Program-made: the position numbers and the translations under genes
Notes under the pieces: generated by a model
What the model was told of the DNA's origin: nothing
What the model saw: the letters and a program-made list of their open reading frames with translations, nothing else
Database searches by the model: none
Part shown: piece by piece, positions 23,372-33,727 of the stretch
Layout: each line of letters begins with the position of its first letter
Numbering within the stretch: position 1 is the stretch's first letter
Source of the DNA: Cellulomonas terrae
GTDB lineage: Bacteria > Actinomycetota > Actinomycetes > Actinomycetales > Cellulomonadaceae
Assembly: GCF_007990265.1 (NCBI RefSeq)
Contig: NZ_BJWH01000002.1
Span: 310,001 to 374,000 of the forward strand
DNA: 64,000 nucleotides
Reading direction: 5' to 3'

Positions 23372-24574
23372 ATGACCGAGCCTGACATGCGCCTGTTCAC
23401 GTCCGAGTCCGTGACCGAGGGGCACCCGGACAAGATCTGTGACCAGATCTCCGACTCCATCCTCGACGCGATCCTCGAGCAGGACCCCCAGGCGCGCGTC
23501 GCGGTCGAGACGATGGTCACGACCGGGCTCGTGCACGTCGCCGGCGAGGTCACCACGAGCGCGTACGTCGAGATCCCGCAGATCGTGCGCGAGGTGGTCC
23601 GGGGGATCGGGTATACCTCGTCGGCGATCGGCTTCGACGGGGACTCCTGCGGCATCTCGGTCTCGATCGGTCAGCAGTCGCCGGACATCGCCGCGGGCGT
23701 GGACAAGGCGATCGAGGTCCGGGAGGACTCCGCGGACCTCGACCCGCTCGACGCGCAGGGCGCGGGCGACCAGGGCCTGATGTTCGGCTACGCCTCCGAC
23801 GACACCCCGACCCTGCTGCCGCTGCCCATCTGGCTCGCCCACCGGCTCGCCGAGCGGCTGACGCTCGTGCGCAAGGAGGGGATCCTGCCGGGTCTGCGAC
23901 CCGACGGGAAGACGCAGGTCACCATCGGCTACGACGGCGACCGCGCCGTGCGGCTGGACACCGTCGTGCTGTCCACGCAGCACGACCCCGACGTGCACCT
24001 GGACACGACGCTGCGCCCGGCCGTCTCCGAGCTCGTCGTCGCCCCCGTCCTGGAGCAGCTGGACCTGGACGTGACCGACTACCGCCTGCTGGTGAACCCG
24101 ACCGGGACGTTCGTCGTCGGTGGGCCGCAGGGGGACGCCGGGCTGACCGGCCGCAAGATCATCGTCGACACCTACGGGGGGATCGCCCGGCACGGTGGCG
24201 GGGCCTTCTCCGGCAAGGACCCGTCGAAGGTCGACCGCTCGGGCGCGTACGCGATGCGCTGGGTGGCCAAGAACGTCGTCGCCGCCGGGCTCGCGCGCCG
24301 GTGCGAGGTCCAGGTCGCGTACGCCATCGGCAAGGCCAACCCGGTGGGCCTGTACGTCGAGACGTTCGGCACGGAGACGGTCCCGCTGACCAGGCTCACG
24401 GCCGCCATCCGGGACGTGTTCGACCTGCGTCCGGCCGCGATCGTGCGGGACCTCGACCTGCTGCGGCCGATCTACCGCAAGACGGCCGCGTACGGGCACT
24501 TCGGTCGGGAGCTGCCGGAGTTCACCTGGGAGCGCACCGACCGCGTGGCGGACCTGCAGTCCGCGGTGGGCTGA
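23372..24574 (+). CDS. metK: S-adenosylmethionine synthase
   Basis: Makes S-adenosylmethionine from methionine and ATP. The 400-residue protein has [17 protein letters not shown] at the start, the hexapeptide-like [12 protein letters not shown] and the phosphate loop [19 protein letters not shown]. The ATG at 23372 is chosen because it precedes the conserved start by few residues and lies at leaderless distance from a -10 box; an upstream in-frame start at 23327 overlaps coaBC and would add 15 unconserved residues. It precedes priA, as in other Actinobacteria. Confidence 0.97.
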   Translation: MTEPDMRLFTSESVTEGHPDKICDQISDSILDAILEQDPQARVAVETMVTTGLVHVAGEVTTSAYVEIPQIVREVVRGIGYTSSAIGFDGDSCGISVSIGQQSPDIAAGVDKAIEVREDSADLDPLDAQGAGDQGLMFGYASDDTPTLLPLPIWLAHRLAERLTLVRKEGILPGLRPDGKTQVTIGYDGDRAVRLDTVVLSTQHDPDVHLDTTLRPAVSELVVAPVLEQLDLDVTDYRLLVNPTGTFVVGGPQGDAGLTGRKIIVDTYGGIARHGGGAFSGKDPSKVDRSGAYAMRWVAKNVVAAGLARRCEVQVAYAIGKANPVGLYVETFGTETVPLTRLTAAIRDVFDLRPAAIVRDLDLLRPIYRKTAAYGHFGRELPEFTWERTDRVADLQSAVG

Positions 24575-24603
24575 CGCCGGTCGACCGGTCCGGGTCGCCC
24601 GGC

Positions 24604-26676
24604 GTGGAGACGAGCGCGGAGGGCGAGCAGCTGATGCTCGAGGGCCTGCCGCAGCCGAAGCGGCGTACCCGGACCGCACCGGACGGTGTGACGCCCGCGG
24701 AGCACCTGCCGGTCGCCCGGGTGTGCGTCGACCTGGTCCCGGCGCACCTCGACCGGGTCTTCGAGTACCTCGTCCCAGCCGCTCTCGCGGAGGCCGCCGT
24801 GCCGGGCACCCGCGTCAAGGTGCGCTTCGGTGCGCAGGACGTCAACGGGTACGTCCTGGAGCGCGTCGCCGAGGCCGACCACGACGGCACCCTGCAACCG
24901 GTGCGCAAGGTCGTCTCCACCGAGCCGGTGCTCACCCCGGAGGTCGCCCGGCTCGCGCGCGCCGTCGCCGACCGGTGGGCGGGCACGCTGAACGACGTGC
25001 TGCGGCTCGCGATCCCCGCGCGGCACGCCCGCGTCGAGGCCGAGGCACCCGCAGCGGCGGACGACGTGGTCACACCGTCGCCGTCGGCGACCGCCTGGGC
25101 GCCGTACCGCGGGGGAGCGGCGTTCCTCCAGCACGTGACCGCCGGCGGGGCCCCGCGGGCCGTGTGGTCCGCGCTGCCGGGCGCCGAGGGCGACCGCTGG
25201 CCCGACGCGATCGCGCAGGCGGTGGCGGCGTGCGTCCTGGGCGGGCGCGGCGCGCTCGTCGTGGTGCCCGACGCGCGGGACATCGACCGCGTGCTCGCAG
25301 CGCTGGAGTCCGCCGGGGTCCCGCGCTGGACGCCCGGCACGACCGGGGGAGCCGTCCGGCTCGCGGCCGACGACGGTCCCGCCGGGCGCTACCGGTCGTT
25401 CCTCGCGGCGCTGCGCGGCCGGGCCACCGTCGTCGTCGGCACGCGGGCGTCGGCATTCGCCCCGGTCACGGATCTCGGCCTCGCGGTGGTGTGGGACGAC
25501 GGGGACCCGCTGCACGCCGAGCCCCGGGCGCCGTACCCGCACGTCCGCGAGGTGCTGGCCCTGCGCTCCGAGCTGGAGCGGTGCGCCCTGCTCGTGGCTG
25601 CGCACGGGCGCAGCGTCGAGGCGCAGGCACTCGTCGAGTCGGGGTGGGCACGGGAGGTCGCCGCGGACCGCCCGACGACGCGAGCCCGGACGGCACGGGT
25701 GCTGGCCCTGACGTCGGTCGAGCTCGCCCGGGAGGGGCCCGCCGCCGCCGCGCGGCTCCCGGCGCCCGCATGGCGCACGCTCCGCGACCGGCTCGCCGAC
25801 GGCCCCGTCCTGGTCCAGGTGCCGCGCGCGGGGTACGTCCCCGCGGTCGCGTGCGGACGGTGCCGGGCCGCGGCGCGCTGCGGGGTGTGCCACGGGCCGC
25901 TCGGCCTGACCACGGCCGACGGCGTGCCGACGTGCGGCTGGTGCGGGCGGCTGGCCACCGACTGGCGGTGCACCGAGTGCGGCGCCGGTGCGCTGCGGTC
26001 CGTGCGCGTGGGGTCGGAGCGCACGGCCGAGGAGCTCGGCCGGGCGTTCCCCGGCGTCCCCATCCGCGTCTCGGGCGCACGTGCGGCCGGCGGTGTGCTG
26101 GCGTCCGTGCCCGACGCGCCGGCCGTTGTCGTCGCGACCCCGGGCGCCGAACCGGTCGCCCCCGGCGGGTACGCCGCGGCGCTGCTGCTCGATGCGGCGG
26201 TGAGCACGGCCGGCGCGGGCCTGCGGACCGGGGAGGAGGCGCTGCGCCGGTGGCTCACCGCTGCCGCCCTGGTGCGCGCGGGCGGGGCGGTCGTGCTCGT
26301 GGGCGATGCCGAGGAGCGCGCCACGCAGGCGCTGGTGCGCTGGGACCCCGCCGGGTACGCCTCGCGCGAGCTCGCGGAGCGGGTCGAGCTGGCCCTGCCG
26401 CCCGCCGTGCGGATCGCCTCGGTCACCGGTCCCCGCGACGCCGTCGACACCCTGGTGTCCCGGCTCGACCTCGCCGACGCCGAGATCCTCGGCCCGGTCC
26501 CGGTCGACTCGGCCGAGCACGACGCGCTCGAGCCGGCCGTCCGGGCCCTCGTCCGCGTGCCGCGCACCGCCGGCGCCGCCCTGGCGCGCGCGCTGTCCGC
26601 GTCTCTCGCGGTCCGCAGCGCCCGCCGGGAGGGTGGCACGGTCCGGGTCCAGCTGGATCCCGAGGAGCTCGGATGA
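24604..26676 (+). CDS. priA: PriA-like primosomal protein lacking helicase motifs
   Basis: About 690 residues. The N-terminal region (VARVCVDLVPAHLDRVFEYLVP) matches the 3'-end-binding domain of PriA and the middle has a cysteine-rich zinc region (CGRC, CGVC, CGWC, CTEC). The helicase core has no Walker A lysine loop (the region reads ALPGAEGDRW) and the DEEH Walker B box is VVWDDGD. So it probably binds DNA and scaffolds restart or replication proteins without unwinding, as noted for actinobacterial PriA. Start is uncertain between GTG 24604 and ATG 24634 (GGAGG upstream). The stop overlaps the HAD gene. Confidence 0.88.
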   Translation: METSAEGEQLMLEGLPQPKRRTRTAPDGVTPAEHLPVARVCVDLVPAHLDRVFEYLVPAALAEAAVPGTRVKVRFGAQDVNGYVLERVAEADHDGTLQPVRKVVSTEPVLTPEVARLARAVADRWAGTLNDVLRLAIPARHARVEAEAPAAADDVVTPSPSATAWAPYRGGAAFLQHVTAGGAPRAVWSALPGAEGDRWPDAIAQAVAACVLGGRGALVVVPDARDIDRVLAALESAGVPRWTPGTTGGAVRLAADDGPAGRYRSFLAALRGRATVVVGTRASAFAPVTDLGLAVVWDDGDPLHAEPRAPYPHVREVLALRSELERCALLVAAHGRSVEAQALVESGWAREVAADRPTTRARTARVLALTSVELAREGPAAAARLPAPAWRTLRDRLADGPVLVQVPRAGYVPAVACGRCRAAARCGVCHGPLGLTTADGVPTCGWCGRLATDWRCTECGAGALRSVRVGSERTAEELGRAFPGVPIRVSGARAAGGVLASVPDAPAVVVATPGAEPVAPGGYAAALLLDAAVSTAGAGLRTGEEALRRWLTAAALVRAGGAVVLVGDAEERATQALVRWDPAGYASRELAERVELALPPAVRIASVTGPRDAVDTLVSRLDLADAEILGPVPVDSAEHDALEPAVRALVRVPRTAGAALARALSASLAVRSARREGGTVRVQLDPEELG

Positions 26677-27284
26677 TCGACACGGTCGTGCTCGACCTCG
26701 GCCAGGTGCTCGTCCAGTGGGACCCGTACCAGGCGTTCACCGGTCGGCTCCCGGTGCGGGACACGGAGGCCTTCCTCGCCGAGTTCGAGTTCAAGGAGTT
26801 CAACGAGCGCCAGGACGCCGGGCGCTCGTGGGCCGACGCGCGCACGGACCTGGCCGCCCGGGCGCCCCAGCACCTTCCGGCGCTCGACGTGTTCGTCGAG
26901 CACTTCGCCGACACGCTGACCGGTCCCGTCCCCGGCATGCACGACGTCGTGCGCGACCTGCGCGGGCTCGGCATCCGGCTGCTGGGGCTCACGAACTGGT
27001 CCGCGGAGACGTTCCACCTCGCCGAGCCGGCGGCGCCCGCGATCGGGCTGCTGGAGGACGTGGTGGTCTCGGGAGAGGTCGGCATCGCGAAGCCGGACCC
27101 CCGCCTGTTCGCGCTGCTGACCGAGCGGTTCGATCTGCGCCCGGAGCACGCGGTCTTCGTCGACGACACCGCGGTGAACGTCGCCGCCGGTGCCGCAGCC
27201 GGGTTCGACGCCATCCTGTTCACGTCCGCCGAGGACCTGCGGGCGGCGCTCGTGGCGCGCGGGCTCGACCTGCCGCGCACCTAG
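26673..27284 (+). CDS. HAD-superfamily hydrolase (YihX-like)
   Basis: A 203-residue haloacid dehalogenase-type phosphatase with an alpha-helical cap. Motif I is [13 protein letters not shown]: nucleophile Asp in the DLGxVL form seen in YihX-like sugar phosphatases, where the second Asp is Gly. Motif II is LLGLTNW, motif III the lysine of [10 protein letters not shown], motif [14 protein letters not shown]. The substrate is unknown; small phosphorylated sugars are a guess from the subfamily. ATG overlaps the priA stop by four bases. The -10 box of fmt overlaps its final codons. Confidence 0.88.
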   Translation: MIDTVVLDLGQVLVQWDPYQAFTGRLPVRDTEAFLAEFEFKEFNERQDAGRSWADARTDLAARAPQHLPALDVFVEHFADTLTGPVPGMHDVVRDLRGLGIRLLGLTNWSAETFHLAEPAAPAIGLLEDVVVSGEVGIAKPDPRLFALLTERFDLRPEHAVFVDDTAVNVAAGAAAGFDAILFTSAEDLRAALVARGLDLPRT

Positions 27285-27287
27285 GAT
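27282..27287 (+). promoter_or_regulatory. -10 box of fmt, leaderless arrangement
   Basis: TAGGAT ends seven bases before the fmt ATG; no Shine-Dalgarno is present. Confidence 0.55.
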
Positions 27288-27294
27288 CGACGCC

Positions 27295-28233
27295 ATGCGA
27301 CTGCTCTTCGCCGGAACTCCCGCGGCCGCGGTGCCGTCGCTCGAGGCGCTCCTCGCCTCCCGCCACGAGGTGGTGGCCGTCCTCACGCGCCCAGACGCCC
27401 GGTCCGGGCGCGGTCGCGCCTCCGCGCCGAGCGAGGTCAAGGCGCGCGCCCTGGAGGCGGGTCTCGAGGTCCTGACGCCGCAGCGACCCCGGGACGAGGA
27501 CTTCCAGGCACGACTGGCCGAGCTCGCCGTCGACGCCGCACCGGTCGTCGCGTACGGCGCCCTGATCCCCCCGCCGCTGCTCGACGTCCCGACCCACGGC
27601 TGGGTCAACCTGCACTTCTCGGTGCTGCCCGCCTGGCGCGGCGCGGCTCCCGTGCAGCACGCGATCATCGCCGGCGACGAGGTGTCGGGTGCCTCGACGT
27701 TCCGGCTCGAGGCAGGTCTGGACACGGGACCCGTGTTCGGGTTCCTCACCGAGACGATCCGCCCGCGCGACACCGCCGGCGATCTCCTGGGTCGGCTGGC
27801 GGTCGCCGGTTCCGGTCTGCTGGTGCAGACGCTGGACGCCCTGGAGGACGGCATCCTCAGCCCGGTCGAGCAGTCCCGGGACGGGGTCAGCCTCGCGCCG
27901 AAGCTCGAGGTCGACGACGCACGGGTGCGCTGGTCGCACCCGGCGCACGCGGTCGACCGGCTGGTCCGCGGCTGCACCCCCGCGCCGGGTGCGTGGACGA
28001 CGCTGCCCGACGGCTCCCGGCTCGGCCTGGCGCCCGTCGTCCCGGTCGCCGACGTCACCCACCTCGCGCCGGGGCAGCTGCTCGCCGGCAAGAAGGAGGT
28101 GCTCGTCGGCACCGGCGGGCACGCGGTGCGGCTGACCGAGGTGACACCGCAGGGCAAGCGCGCGATGGCCGCGGCGGACTGGGCCCGCGGGGCCCGGCTC
28201 GACGCCGGCACCGTGCTGGGAGGTGCCGCGTGA
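27295..28233 (+). CDS. fmt: Methionyl-tRNA formyltransferase
   Basis: Formylates initiator methionyl-tRNA with 10-formyltetrahydrofolate. The 312-residue protein has the start [20 protein letters not shown] and the folate/catalytic block [21 protein letters not shown], containing the SLLPxWRG-type signature, followed by GLDTGPVF. The C-terminal tRNA-binding beta-barrel domain is complete. The stop overlaps the rsmB GTG by four bases. The usual bacterial partner def is not in the window. Confidence 0.96.
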   Translation: MRLLFAGTPAAAVPSLEALLASRHEVVAVLTRPDARSGRGRASAPSEVKARALEAGLEVLTPQRPRDEDFQARLAELAVDAAPVVAYGALIPPPLLDVPTHGWVNLHFSVLPAWRGAAPVQHAIIAGDEVSGASTFRLEAGLDTGPVFGFLTETIRPRDTAGDLLGRLAVAGSGLLVQTLDALEDGILSPVEQSRDGVSLAPKLEVDDARVRWSHPAHAVDRLVRGCTPAPGAWTTLPDGSRLGLAPVVPVADVTHLAPGQLLAGKKEVLVGTGGHAVRLTEVTPQGKRAMAAADWARGARLDAGTVLGGAA

Positions 28234-29744
28234 GCCCCGCCGACGACCGTCGTGACGCGAGCGGCCGCCAGCGCGGCGCAGCCCGGTCCCAGGGGCGGAC
28301 GCAGCGGTCGGCCGCCGCACCCTCGCAGCGCCGGCGAGGCAGCGACCCGGCGCGGACCGCCGCCTACGACGTCCTGCGCTCCGTCGACGGCTCCGACGCG
28401 TACGCCAACCTCGTGCTCCCGCCCCTGCTGCGCGAGCGGCGGATCACCGGACGGGACGCGGCGTTCGCCACCGAGCTCGCCTACGGGACGCTGCGGCTGC
28501 GCGGCCGGTACGACGCGGTCATCGCCCAGGCGGCGAACCGCGAGGTCGGCACGATCGACGCCCCCGCGCTCGACGTCCTGCGGCTCGGCGCCCACCAGCT
28601 GCTCGGCATGCGCGTCCCCGCGCACGCGGCGGTGTCCGAGACCGTCGGCCTGGCGCGCGAGCAGCTGGGCACCGGCCCGTCGCAGTTCGTGAACGCCGTG
28701 CTGCGCACTGTCGGGCGGTCCTCGCCGCACGAGTGGGAGCAGAGGATCCGCGACTCGGCCGGCGACGACGAGCTGGCCCAGCTCGCCGTCGTCCAGAGCC
28801 ACCCCCTGTGGGTCGTCCGGGCGCTGCGCGAGGCACTCGTGGGCAACGGCAGGGACGCCGGCGAGATCGGGGCGCTGCTCGCTGCCGACAACGCCGCGCC
28901 GCGTGTGACGATCGTCGCGCGTCCCGGGCTGGCCGGGACGGACGAGGTCGTCGAGGACGCAGGCGACGGCGTCGGGACGGTGGGAGCGCTGGCGCCCACG
29001 GCCGTGATCCTGTCCGGCGGTGACCCGGCCGCGCTGGACAGCGTGCGCGACGGCCGCGCGGGAGTGCAGGACGAAGGCAGCCAGCTGGTCACCCTCGCTC
29101 TCACCGACGCGCCCCTCGACGGTCCGGACGAGCGATGGCTCGACCTGTGCGCAGGTCCCGGTGGCAAGGCTGCACTCCTCGCCGCCGTCGCGGGGGAGCG
29201 CGGCGCGCGGATCGTCGCCAACGAGGTGCAGCCGCACCGCACGCGGCTGGTCGAGCAGGCGCTGCGGGCCGTGCCCGCCGACGCGGTCGAGGACGTGCGC
29301 ACCGGTGACGGGCGGACGGTCGGGACGGACGAGCCCGGGGCGTACGACCGCGTGATGGTCGACGCCCCCTGCACCGGGCTCGGGGCGCTGCGGCGGCGTC
29401 CCGAGGCACGCTGGCGCCGGACCCCGGCCGACCTCGCGAGCCTCAGCGCGCTGCAGCGCGACCTGCTCGTCTCGGCGCTGCAGGCCGTCCGGCCCGGCGG
29501 AGTCGTGGCGTACGTGACCTGCTCGCCGCACCTCGTCGAGACCCAGCTCGTCGTCAAGGACGCCGTGCGGGCCGTCGGCCGCCTCGGAGTCGAGGTGGAC
29601 CACCTCGACACGCCCGCGGTCGTCCGCGCGATCGCCCCCGGCGGTGCGGTGGACCTGGATGACACCCGGACCGACGTGCAGCTGTGGCCGCACGTGCACG
29701 GCACGGACGCGATGCACCTGACCCTGCTGCGTCGGACCCGCTGA
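28230..29744 (+). CDS. rsmB: 16S rRNA (cytosine-967-C5)-methyltransferase family
   Basis: SAM-dependent m5C methyltransferase of the Sun/Fmu/RsmB family, 504 residues. A basic, low-complexity N-terminal extension of about 45 residues precedes a NusB-like RNA-binding domain ([30 protein letters not shown]) and then the Rossmann methyltransferase domain with [13 protein letters not shown] (SAM), [14 protein letters not shown] and the catalytic TCSPH. GTG start overlaps the fmt stop. The exact position methylated is inferred from family membership. Confidence 0.93.
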   Translation: MSPADDRRDASGRQRGAARSQGRTQRSAAAPSQRRRGSDPARTAAYDVLRSVDGSDAYANLVLPPLLRERRITGRDAAFATELAYGTLRLRGRYDAVIAQAANREVGTIDAPALDVLRLGAHQLLGMRVPAHAAVSETVGLAREQLGTGPSQFVNAVLRTVGRSSPHEWEQRIRDSAGDDELAQLAVVQSHPLWVVRALREALVGNGRDAGEIGALLAADNAAPRVTIVARPGLAGTDEVVEDAGDGVGTVGALAPTAVILSGGDPAALDSVRDGRAGVQDEGSQLVTLALTDAPLDGPDERWLDLCAGPGGKAALLAAVAGERGARIVANEVQPHRTRLVEQALRAVPADAVEDVRTGDGRTVGTDEPGAYDRVMVDAPCTGLGALRRRPEARWRRTPADLASLSALQRDLLVSALQAVRPGGVVAYVTCSPHLVETQLVVKDAVRAVGRLGVEVDHLDTPAVVRAIAPGGAVDLDDTRTDVQLWPHVHGTDAMHLTLLRRTR

Positions 29745-29751
29745 CGCCCTC

Positions 29752-29757
29752 TACGCT
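29752..29757 (+). promoter_or_regulatory. -10 box of rpe, leaderless arrangement
   Basis: TACGCT ends six bases before the rpe GTG at 29764. Confidence 0.5.
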
Positions 29758-29763
29758 GGCCGG

Positions 29764-30423
29764 GTGCCTGCGCTGATCAACCCGAGCATCCTGTCCGCCG
29801 ACTTCATGAACCTCGAGCGCGAGCTCCAGGCGATCGCCGCCGCCGACTTCGTGCACGTGGACGTCATGGACAACCACTTCGTGCCCAACCTCACGCTCGG
29901 GCTGCCGGTCGTGAAGCGCATCGCCGAGGTGTCGCCCGTCCCGCTCGACGTGCACCTGATGATCGAGGACGCCGACCGCTGGGCGCCCGAGTACGCCGCC
30001 CTCGGTGCCGCGTCGGTGACGTTCCACGCGGAGGCGACGCAAGCGCCGGTGCGGCTGGCTCGGGAGCTGCGGTCGCGCGGCGTCCGCGCGGGCATCGCCC
30101 TGCGCCCGGCCTCGCCGGTCGAGCCACTGCTCGACCTGCTGCCGGAGTTCGACATGATCCTGGTGATGACCGTCGAGCCCGGGTTCGGCGGTCAGTCGTT
30201 CATCGAGGGGATGCTCCCGAAGATCCGCCGGGCGCGGCAGGCCGTCGTCGAGTCGGGCGCGGACACCTGGATCCAGGTCGACGGGGGAGTCGCGCGCGAC
30301 ACCATCGGCCGGATCGCGCGGGCGGGCGCGAACGTGTTCGTGGCCGGGTCCGCCGTGTACGGGGCACCCGACGTCGCCGCCGAGATCGTCGCGCTGCGCG
30401 GCTTGGCGGACGCGAGCACCTGA
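29764..30423 (+). CDS. rpe: Ribulose-phosphate 3-epimerase
   Basis: Interconverts ribulose 5-phosphate and xylulose 5-phosphate in the pentose phosphate pathway; ribulose 5-phosphate is also a precursor of riboflavin made by the following operon. The 219-residue TIM barrel has [29 protein letters not shown] (metal ligands), [25 protein letters not shown] and WIQVDGGV. All catalytic elements are present. GTG start is supported by conservation and by the -10 box at leaderless spacing. Confidence 0.97.
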   Translation: MPALINPSILSADFMNLERELQAIAAADFVHVDVMDNHFVPNLTLGLPVVKRIAEVSPVPLDVHLMIEDADRWAPEYAALGAASVTFHAEATQAPVRLARELRSRGVRAGIALRPASPVEPLLDLLPEFDMILVMTVEPGFGGQSFIEGMLPKIRRARQAVVESGADTWIQVDGGVARDTIGRIARAGANVFVAGSAVYGAPDVAAEIVALRGLADAST

Positions 30424-30445
30424 CGAGCGGGAATGCCCGGTGTGG

Positions 30446-30451
30446 CATGAT
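30446..30451 (+). promoter_or_regulatory. -10 box upstream of the FMN riboswitch
   Basis: CATGAT preceded by TGTGG, about 30 bases before the riboswitch aptamer. No clear -35. Confidence 0.4.
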
Positions 30452-30476
30452 CGTTGGCGCACTACGAACACATACA

Positions 30477-30609
30477 CACGTGCTCCGGGGTCGGTGTAAT
30501 TCCGAGCCGGCGGTGACAGTCCGCGACCCGCACGATCCGCAAGGACCGCGCGGTTGACCTGGTGGAATTCCAGGACCGACGGTGAAAGTCCGGATGGGAG
30601 GATCACGTG
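30477..30609 (+). promoter_or_regulatory. FMN riboswitch (RFN element)
   Basis: Contains the conserved aptamer blocks in order: CTCCGGGGTCGGTGTAATTC, CCGAGCCGGCGGTGACAGTC, CGCGACCCGC, then a variable arm, GACCTGGTGGAATTCCAG, GACCGACGGTGAAAGTC and CGGATGGGAGGAT. The closing helix is formed by CACGTG at 30477-30482 and 30604-30609. It binds flavin mononucleotide and controls the riboflavin operon starting at 30688. Confidence 0.97.
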
Positions 30610-30651
30610 GCGGCGCCTCGGCGCCGTGGCTGCGGGACCCTTCCTGCCGCC

Positions 30652-30686
30652 CTCACCCCGGAGCGCCCTGCGCGTCCGGAGGTGAG
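30652..30686 (+). promoter_or_regulatory. Shine-Dalgarno-sequestering hairpin of the FMN riboswitch
   Basis: CTCACCCCGG (30652-30661) pairs with CCGGAGGTGAG (30676-30686) with one bulged A, burying the ribD ribosome-binding site GGAGG (30678-30682). Inside, GCGC (30663-30666) pairs with GCGC (30670-30673). This looks like an expression platform that blocks translation. Confidence 0.7.
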
Positions 30687-30687
30687 C

Positions 30688-31752
30688 ATGACCAGCAGCG
30701 ACACCGCCGTGCGCGCACCCTCCGAGCTCGAGGCCATGCGTCGCGCGCTCCAGATCGCCCGGTTCGGACCGGCGAACGGTCCGAACCCGCGCGTCGGCTG
30801 CGTCCTGCTGAGCCCGGACGGTGACGTCCTGGGCGAGGGCTGGCACCGGGGTGCCGGGACGCCGCACGCCGAGGTCGCAGCGCTGGCCGACGCGGCAGAC
30901 CGCGGACGGTCCGCCCGGGGAGCCACGGCCGTCGTCACGCTCGAACCCTGCAACCACACCGGACGCACCGGCCCGTGCTCCGAGGCGCTGCTGGCGGCCG
31001 GTGTCGCCCGCGTCGTGGTGTCCGTGCCCGACCCGAACCCCGTCGCGTCGGGCGGCGCCGAGCGGCTGCGCTCGGCGGGCGTCGACGTCGCGACCGGTCT
31101 GCTCGCCGACGAGGGGCGCGCGCTGCTGGGCGCCTGGCTGCCCTCGGTCGAGCGCGGGCGCCCGTTCGTCACGCTGAAGCTCGCCACCTCGCTCGACGGC
31201 CGCGTGGCGGCAGCCGACGGGACCAGCCGGTGGATCACCTCCGACGTCTCCCGGCACCACGCGCACGACCTGCGCGCCGAGGTCGACGCCATCGTGGTCG
31301 GCACCGGCACCGCGCTCGTCGACGACCCGTCGCTCACCGCGCGCAACGCTGCGGGCGAGCTGCACGGGCAGCAGCCTCTGCGCGTCGTCGTGGGTCACCG
31401 CGACCTCCCGGCGGGTGCGCGTCTGCACGGGCCCGGCGGGGAGCTCGTCCACGTGCGCACGCACGACCCGGCGCAGGTGCTGGCCGTGCTCGCGACGCGC
31501 GAGGTCCGGCACGTCCTGGTCGAGGGCGGACCCACGCTGGCCGCCGCGTTCCTGGCCGCCGGGCTCGTCGACGAGGTGCACGCCTACGTCGCGCCCGTCC
31601 TGCTGGGCTCCGGCCGTCCCGCGATGGCCGACCTGGGCGTCACCACGATCGGCGACGCCGTCCGCCTCACCACCCGATCCGTCATCCCGCTCGGTCCCGA
31701 CGTCCTGATCGTCGCGACCGTCGACCCGCACAGCACCACGGAGGAGCACTGA
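30688..31752 (+). CDS. ribD: Bifunctional diaminohydroxyphosphoribosylaminopyrimidine deaminase / reductase
   Basis: Second and third steps of riboflavin synthesis. The 354-residue protein has the zinc deaminase domain first (GPNPRVGCVLL; PHAEVAAL with catalytic His/Glu; TLEPCNHTGRTGPCSEAL with zinc cysteines), then the reductase domain (VTLKLATSLDGRVA; WITSDVSRHHAHDLRAEVDA; VLVEGGPTLAAAFL). ATG at 30688 is chosen from the GGAGG site six bases upstream; an in-frame GTG at 30682 overlaps that site. The stop overlaps the ribE ATG (TGATG). Confidence 0.96.
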   Translation: MTSSDTAVRAPSELEAMRRALQIARFGPANGPNPRVGCVLLSPDGDVLGEGWHRGAGTPHAEVAALADAADRGRSARGATAVVTLEPCNHTGRTGPCSEALLAAGVARVVVSVPDPNPVASGGAERLRSAGVDVATGLLADEGRALLGAWLPSVERGRPFVTLKLATSLDGRVAAADGTSRWITSDVSRHHAHDLRAEVDAIVVGTGTALVDDPSLTARNAAGELHGQQPLRVVVGHRDLPAGARLHGPGGELVHVRTHDPAQVLAVLATREVRHVLVEGGPTLAAAFLAAGLVDEVHAYVAPVLLGSGRPAMADLGVTTIGDAVRLTTRSVIPLGPDVLIVATVDPHSTTEEH

Positions 31753-32363
31753 TGTTCACCGGAATCGTCGAGGAGATCGGCACCGTCGAGGCGATCGAGC
31801 ACCGAGGGGAGGGCATGGACGCGCGACTTCGGGTCCGCGGACCGCTCGTCGTGTCCGACGCCCACCTGGGTGACTCCATCAGCGTCTCCGGGGTCTGTCT
31901 GACGGTCACGGAGCTCCCCGGCGACGGCACGTTCTTCGCGGACGTCATGCCGGAGACCCTGCGGCGCAGCGCGCTGGAGGACGTCGGGGTGTCCAGCCCG
32001 GTCAACCTGGAGCGTGCGCTGCCGGTCGGCGGCCGGTACGGCGGGCACGTCGTGCAGGGCCACGTCGACGGCGTCGGCACGATCCTGAGCCGGTCGCCCG
32101 GGCCGCGCTGGGACGACGTCGAGATCGGCCTCGCGCCGGAGCTCGCGCGGTACGTCGCCGAGAAGGGCTCGATCGCGGTCTCCGGCATCTCGCTCACCGT
32201 CACGCACGTCACCGACGAGTCGTTCGGTGTCTCCCTCATCCCGACCACGCTCGAGGCGACGACCCTCGGCACGCTCGCGCCCGGTGCGCGGGTCAACCTG
32301 GAGGTCGACGTGCTGGCCAAGTACACCGAACGGCTGCTCTCGACGGCGGGGGTGCTGCGATGA
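31752..32363 (+). CDS. ribE: Riboflavin synthase alpha chain
   Basis: Dismutates two 6,7-dimethyl-8-ribityllumazine molecules to riboflavin. The 203-residue protein has two similar barrels, each with an MFTGIVEEIG-like start and a VSGVCLTV / VSGISLTV motif, as expected for the internal duplication. GHVVQGHVDGVGTI is also conserved. It is called ribC in some genomes. ATG shares a base with the ribD stop; stop overlaps ribBA by four bases. Confidence 0.96.
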   Translation: MFTGIVEEIGTVEAIEHRGEGMDARLRVRGPLVVSDAHLGDSISVSGVCLTVTELPGDGTFFADVMPETLRRSALEDVGVSSPVNLERALPVGGRYGGHVVQGHVDGVGTILSRSPGPRWDDVEIGLAPELARYVAEKGSIAVSGISLTVTHVTDESFGVSLIPTTLEATTLGTLAPGARVNLEVDVLAKYTERLLSTAGVLR

Positions 32364-33727
32364 CGGCCCCCACCGGTGTGCGGCTCGGGACCGTCGAGGA
32401 GGCGCTGGAGGCGCTGCGCGCCGGCCGTCCGGTGCTCGTCGCGGACTCGCCCGACCGCGAGAACGAGGCCGACGTCATCCTCGCCGCGCAGTCGGCGACA
32501 CCCGAGTGGATCGCGTGGACGATCCGGCACTCGTCCGGGTACCTGTGCGCGCCGATGCCAGCCTCCCGGGCCGACGCGCTCGACCTGCCGCTGATGGTGC
32601 CGAGCAGCCAGGACCCGCGACGCACCGCGTACACGGTGACGGTCGACGCGGCGACGGGCGTCACGACCGGCATCTCGGCCGCGGACCGCGCGCGGACCAT
32701 GCGGGTGCTGGCCGACCCGGCCTCGGGCCGCGAGGACCTCATCCGCCCGGGCCACGTGCTTCCCCTGCGCGCCGTGCCGGGCGGCGTCCTGCACCGCACC
32801 GGCCACACCGAGGCGGCGGTGGACCTCTGCCGGCTCGCCGGTCTCGAGCCCGTGGGCGCCATCGCCGAGCTGGTCAACGACGACGGCTCGATGACACGGC
32901 TGCCTGAGGCTTCGGCGCTCGCAGAGGCCGAAGGGCTCGTGCTCCTGACCATCGAGGACATCGTCGCCTGGCGCATCGGCCACGGGGACGACGTGACCGC
33001 CGAGGTGGCCGTCGCCGCGCCGCCCAAGGAACGCGTGCACGCGACGCACACGGCGTACCTGCCCACCAAGCACGGCGACTTCCGCATCCACGGGTACCGC
33101 GACCTGCGCACCGGCGCGGAGCACGTCGCGCTCGTGCCGACCGCGGGCCTCGCCGAGACGCCCGTCGTGCGGGTGCACTCCGAGTGCCTCACCGGGGACG
33201 CGTTCGGCTCGGCACGCTGCGACTGCGGACCCCAGCTCGACGCAGCCCTGGAGCTCGCCGCCGAGCAGGGCGGGGCGGTCGTCTACCTGCGCGGGCACGA
33301 GGGGCGGGGGATCGGCCTGCTGGCCAAGGTCGCGGCGTACGCGCTGCAGGACCAGGGCCGGGACACCGTCGAGGCCAACCTCGACCTCGGGTGGCCCGCG
33401 GACCGGCGCGAGTACGGTGCGGCCGCTGCGATCCTCACCAACCTCGGGGTGCAGCGCGTGAGCCTGCTGACCAACAACCCCGCGAAGGTGGCGGGGCTGC
33501 GCGCGCACGGCATCGAGGTCGCGGAGATCCGCAGCCTCGAGGTCGGGCGCACGCCGCAGAACGAGGCGTACCTGCGGACCAAGGCCACCTCGATGGGCCA
33601 CCTGCTCCACCTGCCCCCGGGCACGGAGCGCGAGCCCATCGCGGTCTCACCTGTGCACGCCACGCCGGCCACCCCCGGCGCCGACCACGACGACCACGCG
33701 TTCGAGAACCTGGAGGACCTGGCATGA
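32360..33727 (+). CDS. ribBA: Bifunctional DHBP synthase / GTP cyclohydrolase II
   Basis: Supplies both precursors of riboflavin: dihydroxybutanone phosphate from ribulose 5-phosphate, and the pyrimidine from GTP. The 455-residue fusion has RibB first ([16 protein letters not shown], where the second acidic site reads EADV instead of [25 protein letters not shown]) and RibA second ([20 protein letters not shown] with the three zinc cysteines; [20 protein letters not shown]). A 45-residue polar tail rich in Pro, His and Asp follows. Overlaps ribE and ribH by four bases each. Confidence 0.96.
   Translation: MTAPTGVRLGTVEEALEALRAGRPVLVADSPDRENEADVILAAQSATPEWIAWTIRHSSGYLCAPMPASRADALDLPLMVPSSQDPRRTAYTVTVDAATGVTTGISAADRARTMRVLADPASGREDLIRPGHVLPLRAVPGGVLHRTGHTEAAVDLCRLAGLEPVGAIAELVNDDGSMTRLPEASALAEAEGLVLLTIEDIVAWRIGHGDDVTAEVAVAAPPKERVHATHTAYLPTKHGDFRIHGYRDLRTGAEHVALVPTAGLAETPVVRVHSECLTGDAFGSARCDCGPQLDAALELAAEQGGAVVYLRGHEGRGIGLLAKVAAYALQDQGRDTVEANLDLGWPADRREYGAAAAILTNLGVQRVSLLTNNPAKVAGLRAHGIEVAEIRSLEVGRTPQNEAYLRTKATSMGHLLHLPPGTEREPIAVSPVHATPATPGADHDDHAFENLEDLA

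Noticed and set aside
25389-29717. Open frame of 1442 codons on the minus strand
   Set aside because: Lies opposite priA, the HAD gene, fmt and rsmB, all with clear motifs; its translation is low-complexity Arg/Ser/Ala, a typical antisense shadow in GC-rich DNA.
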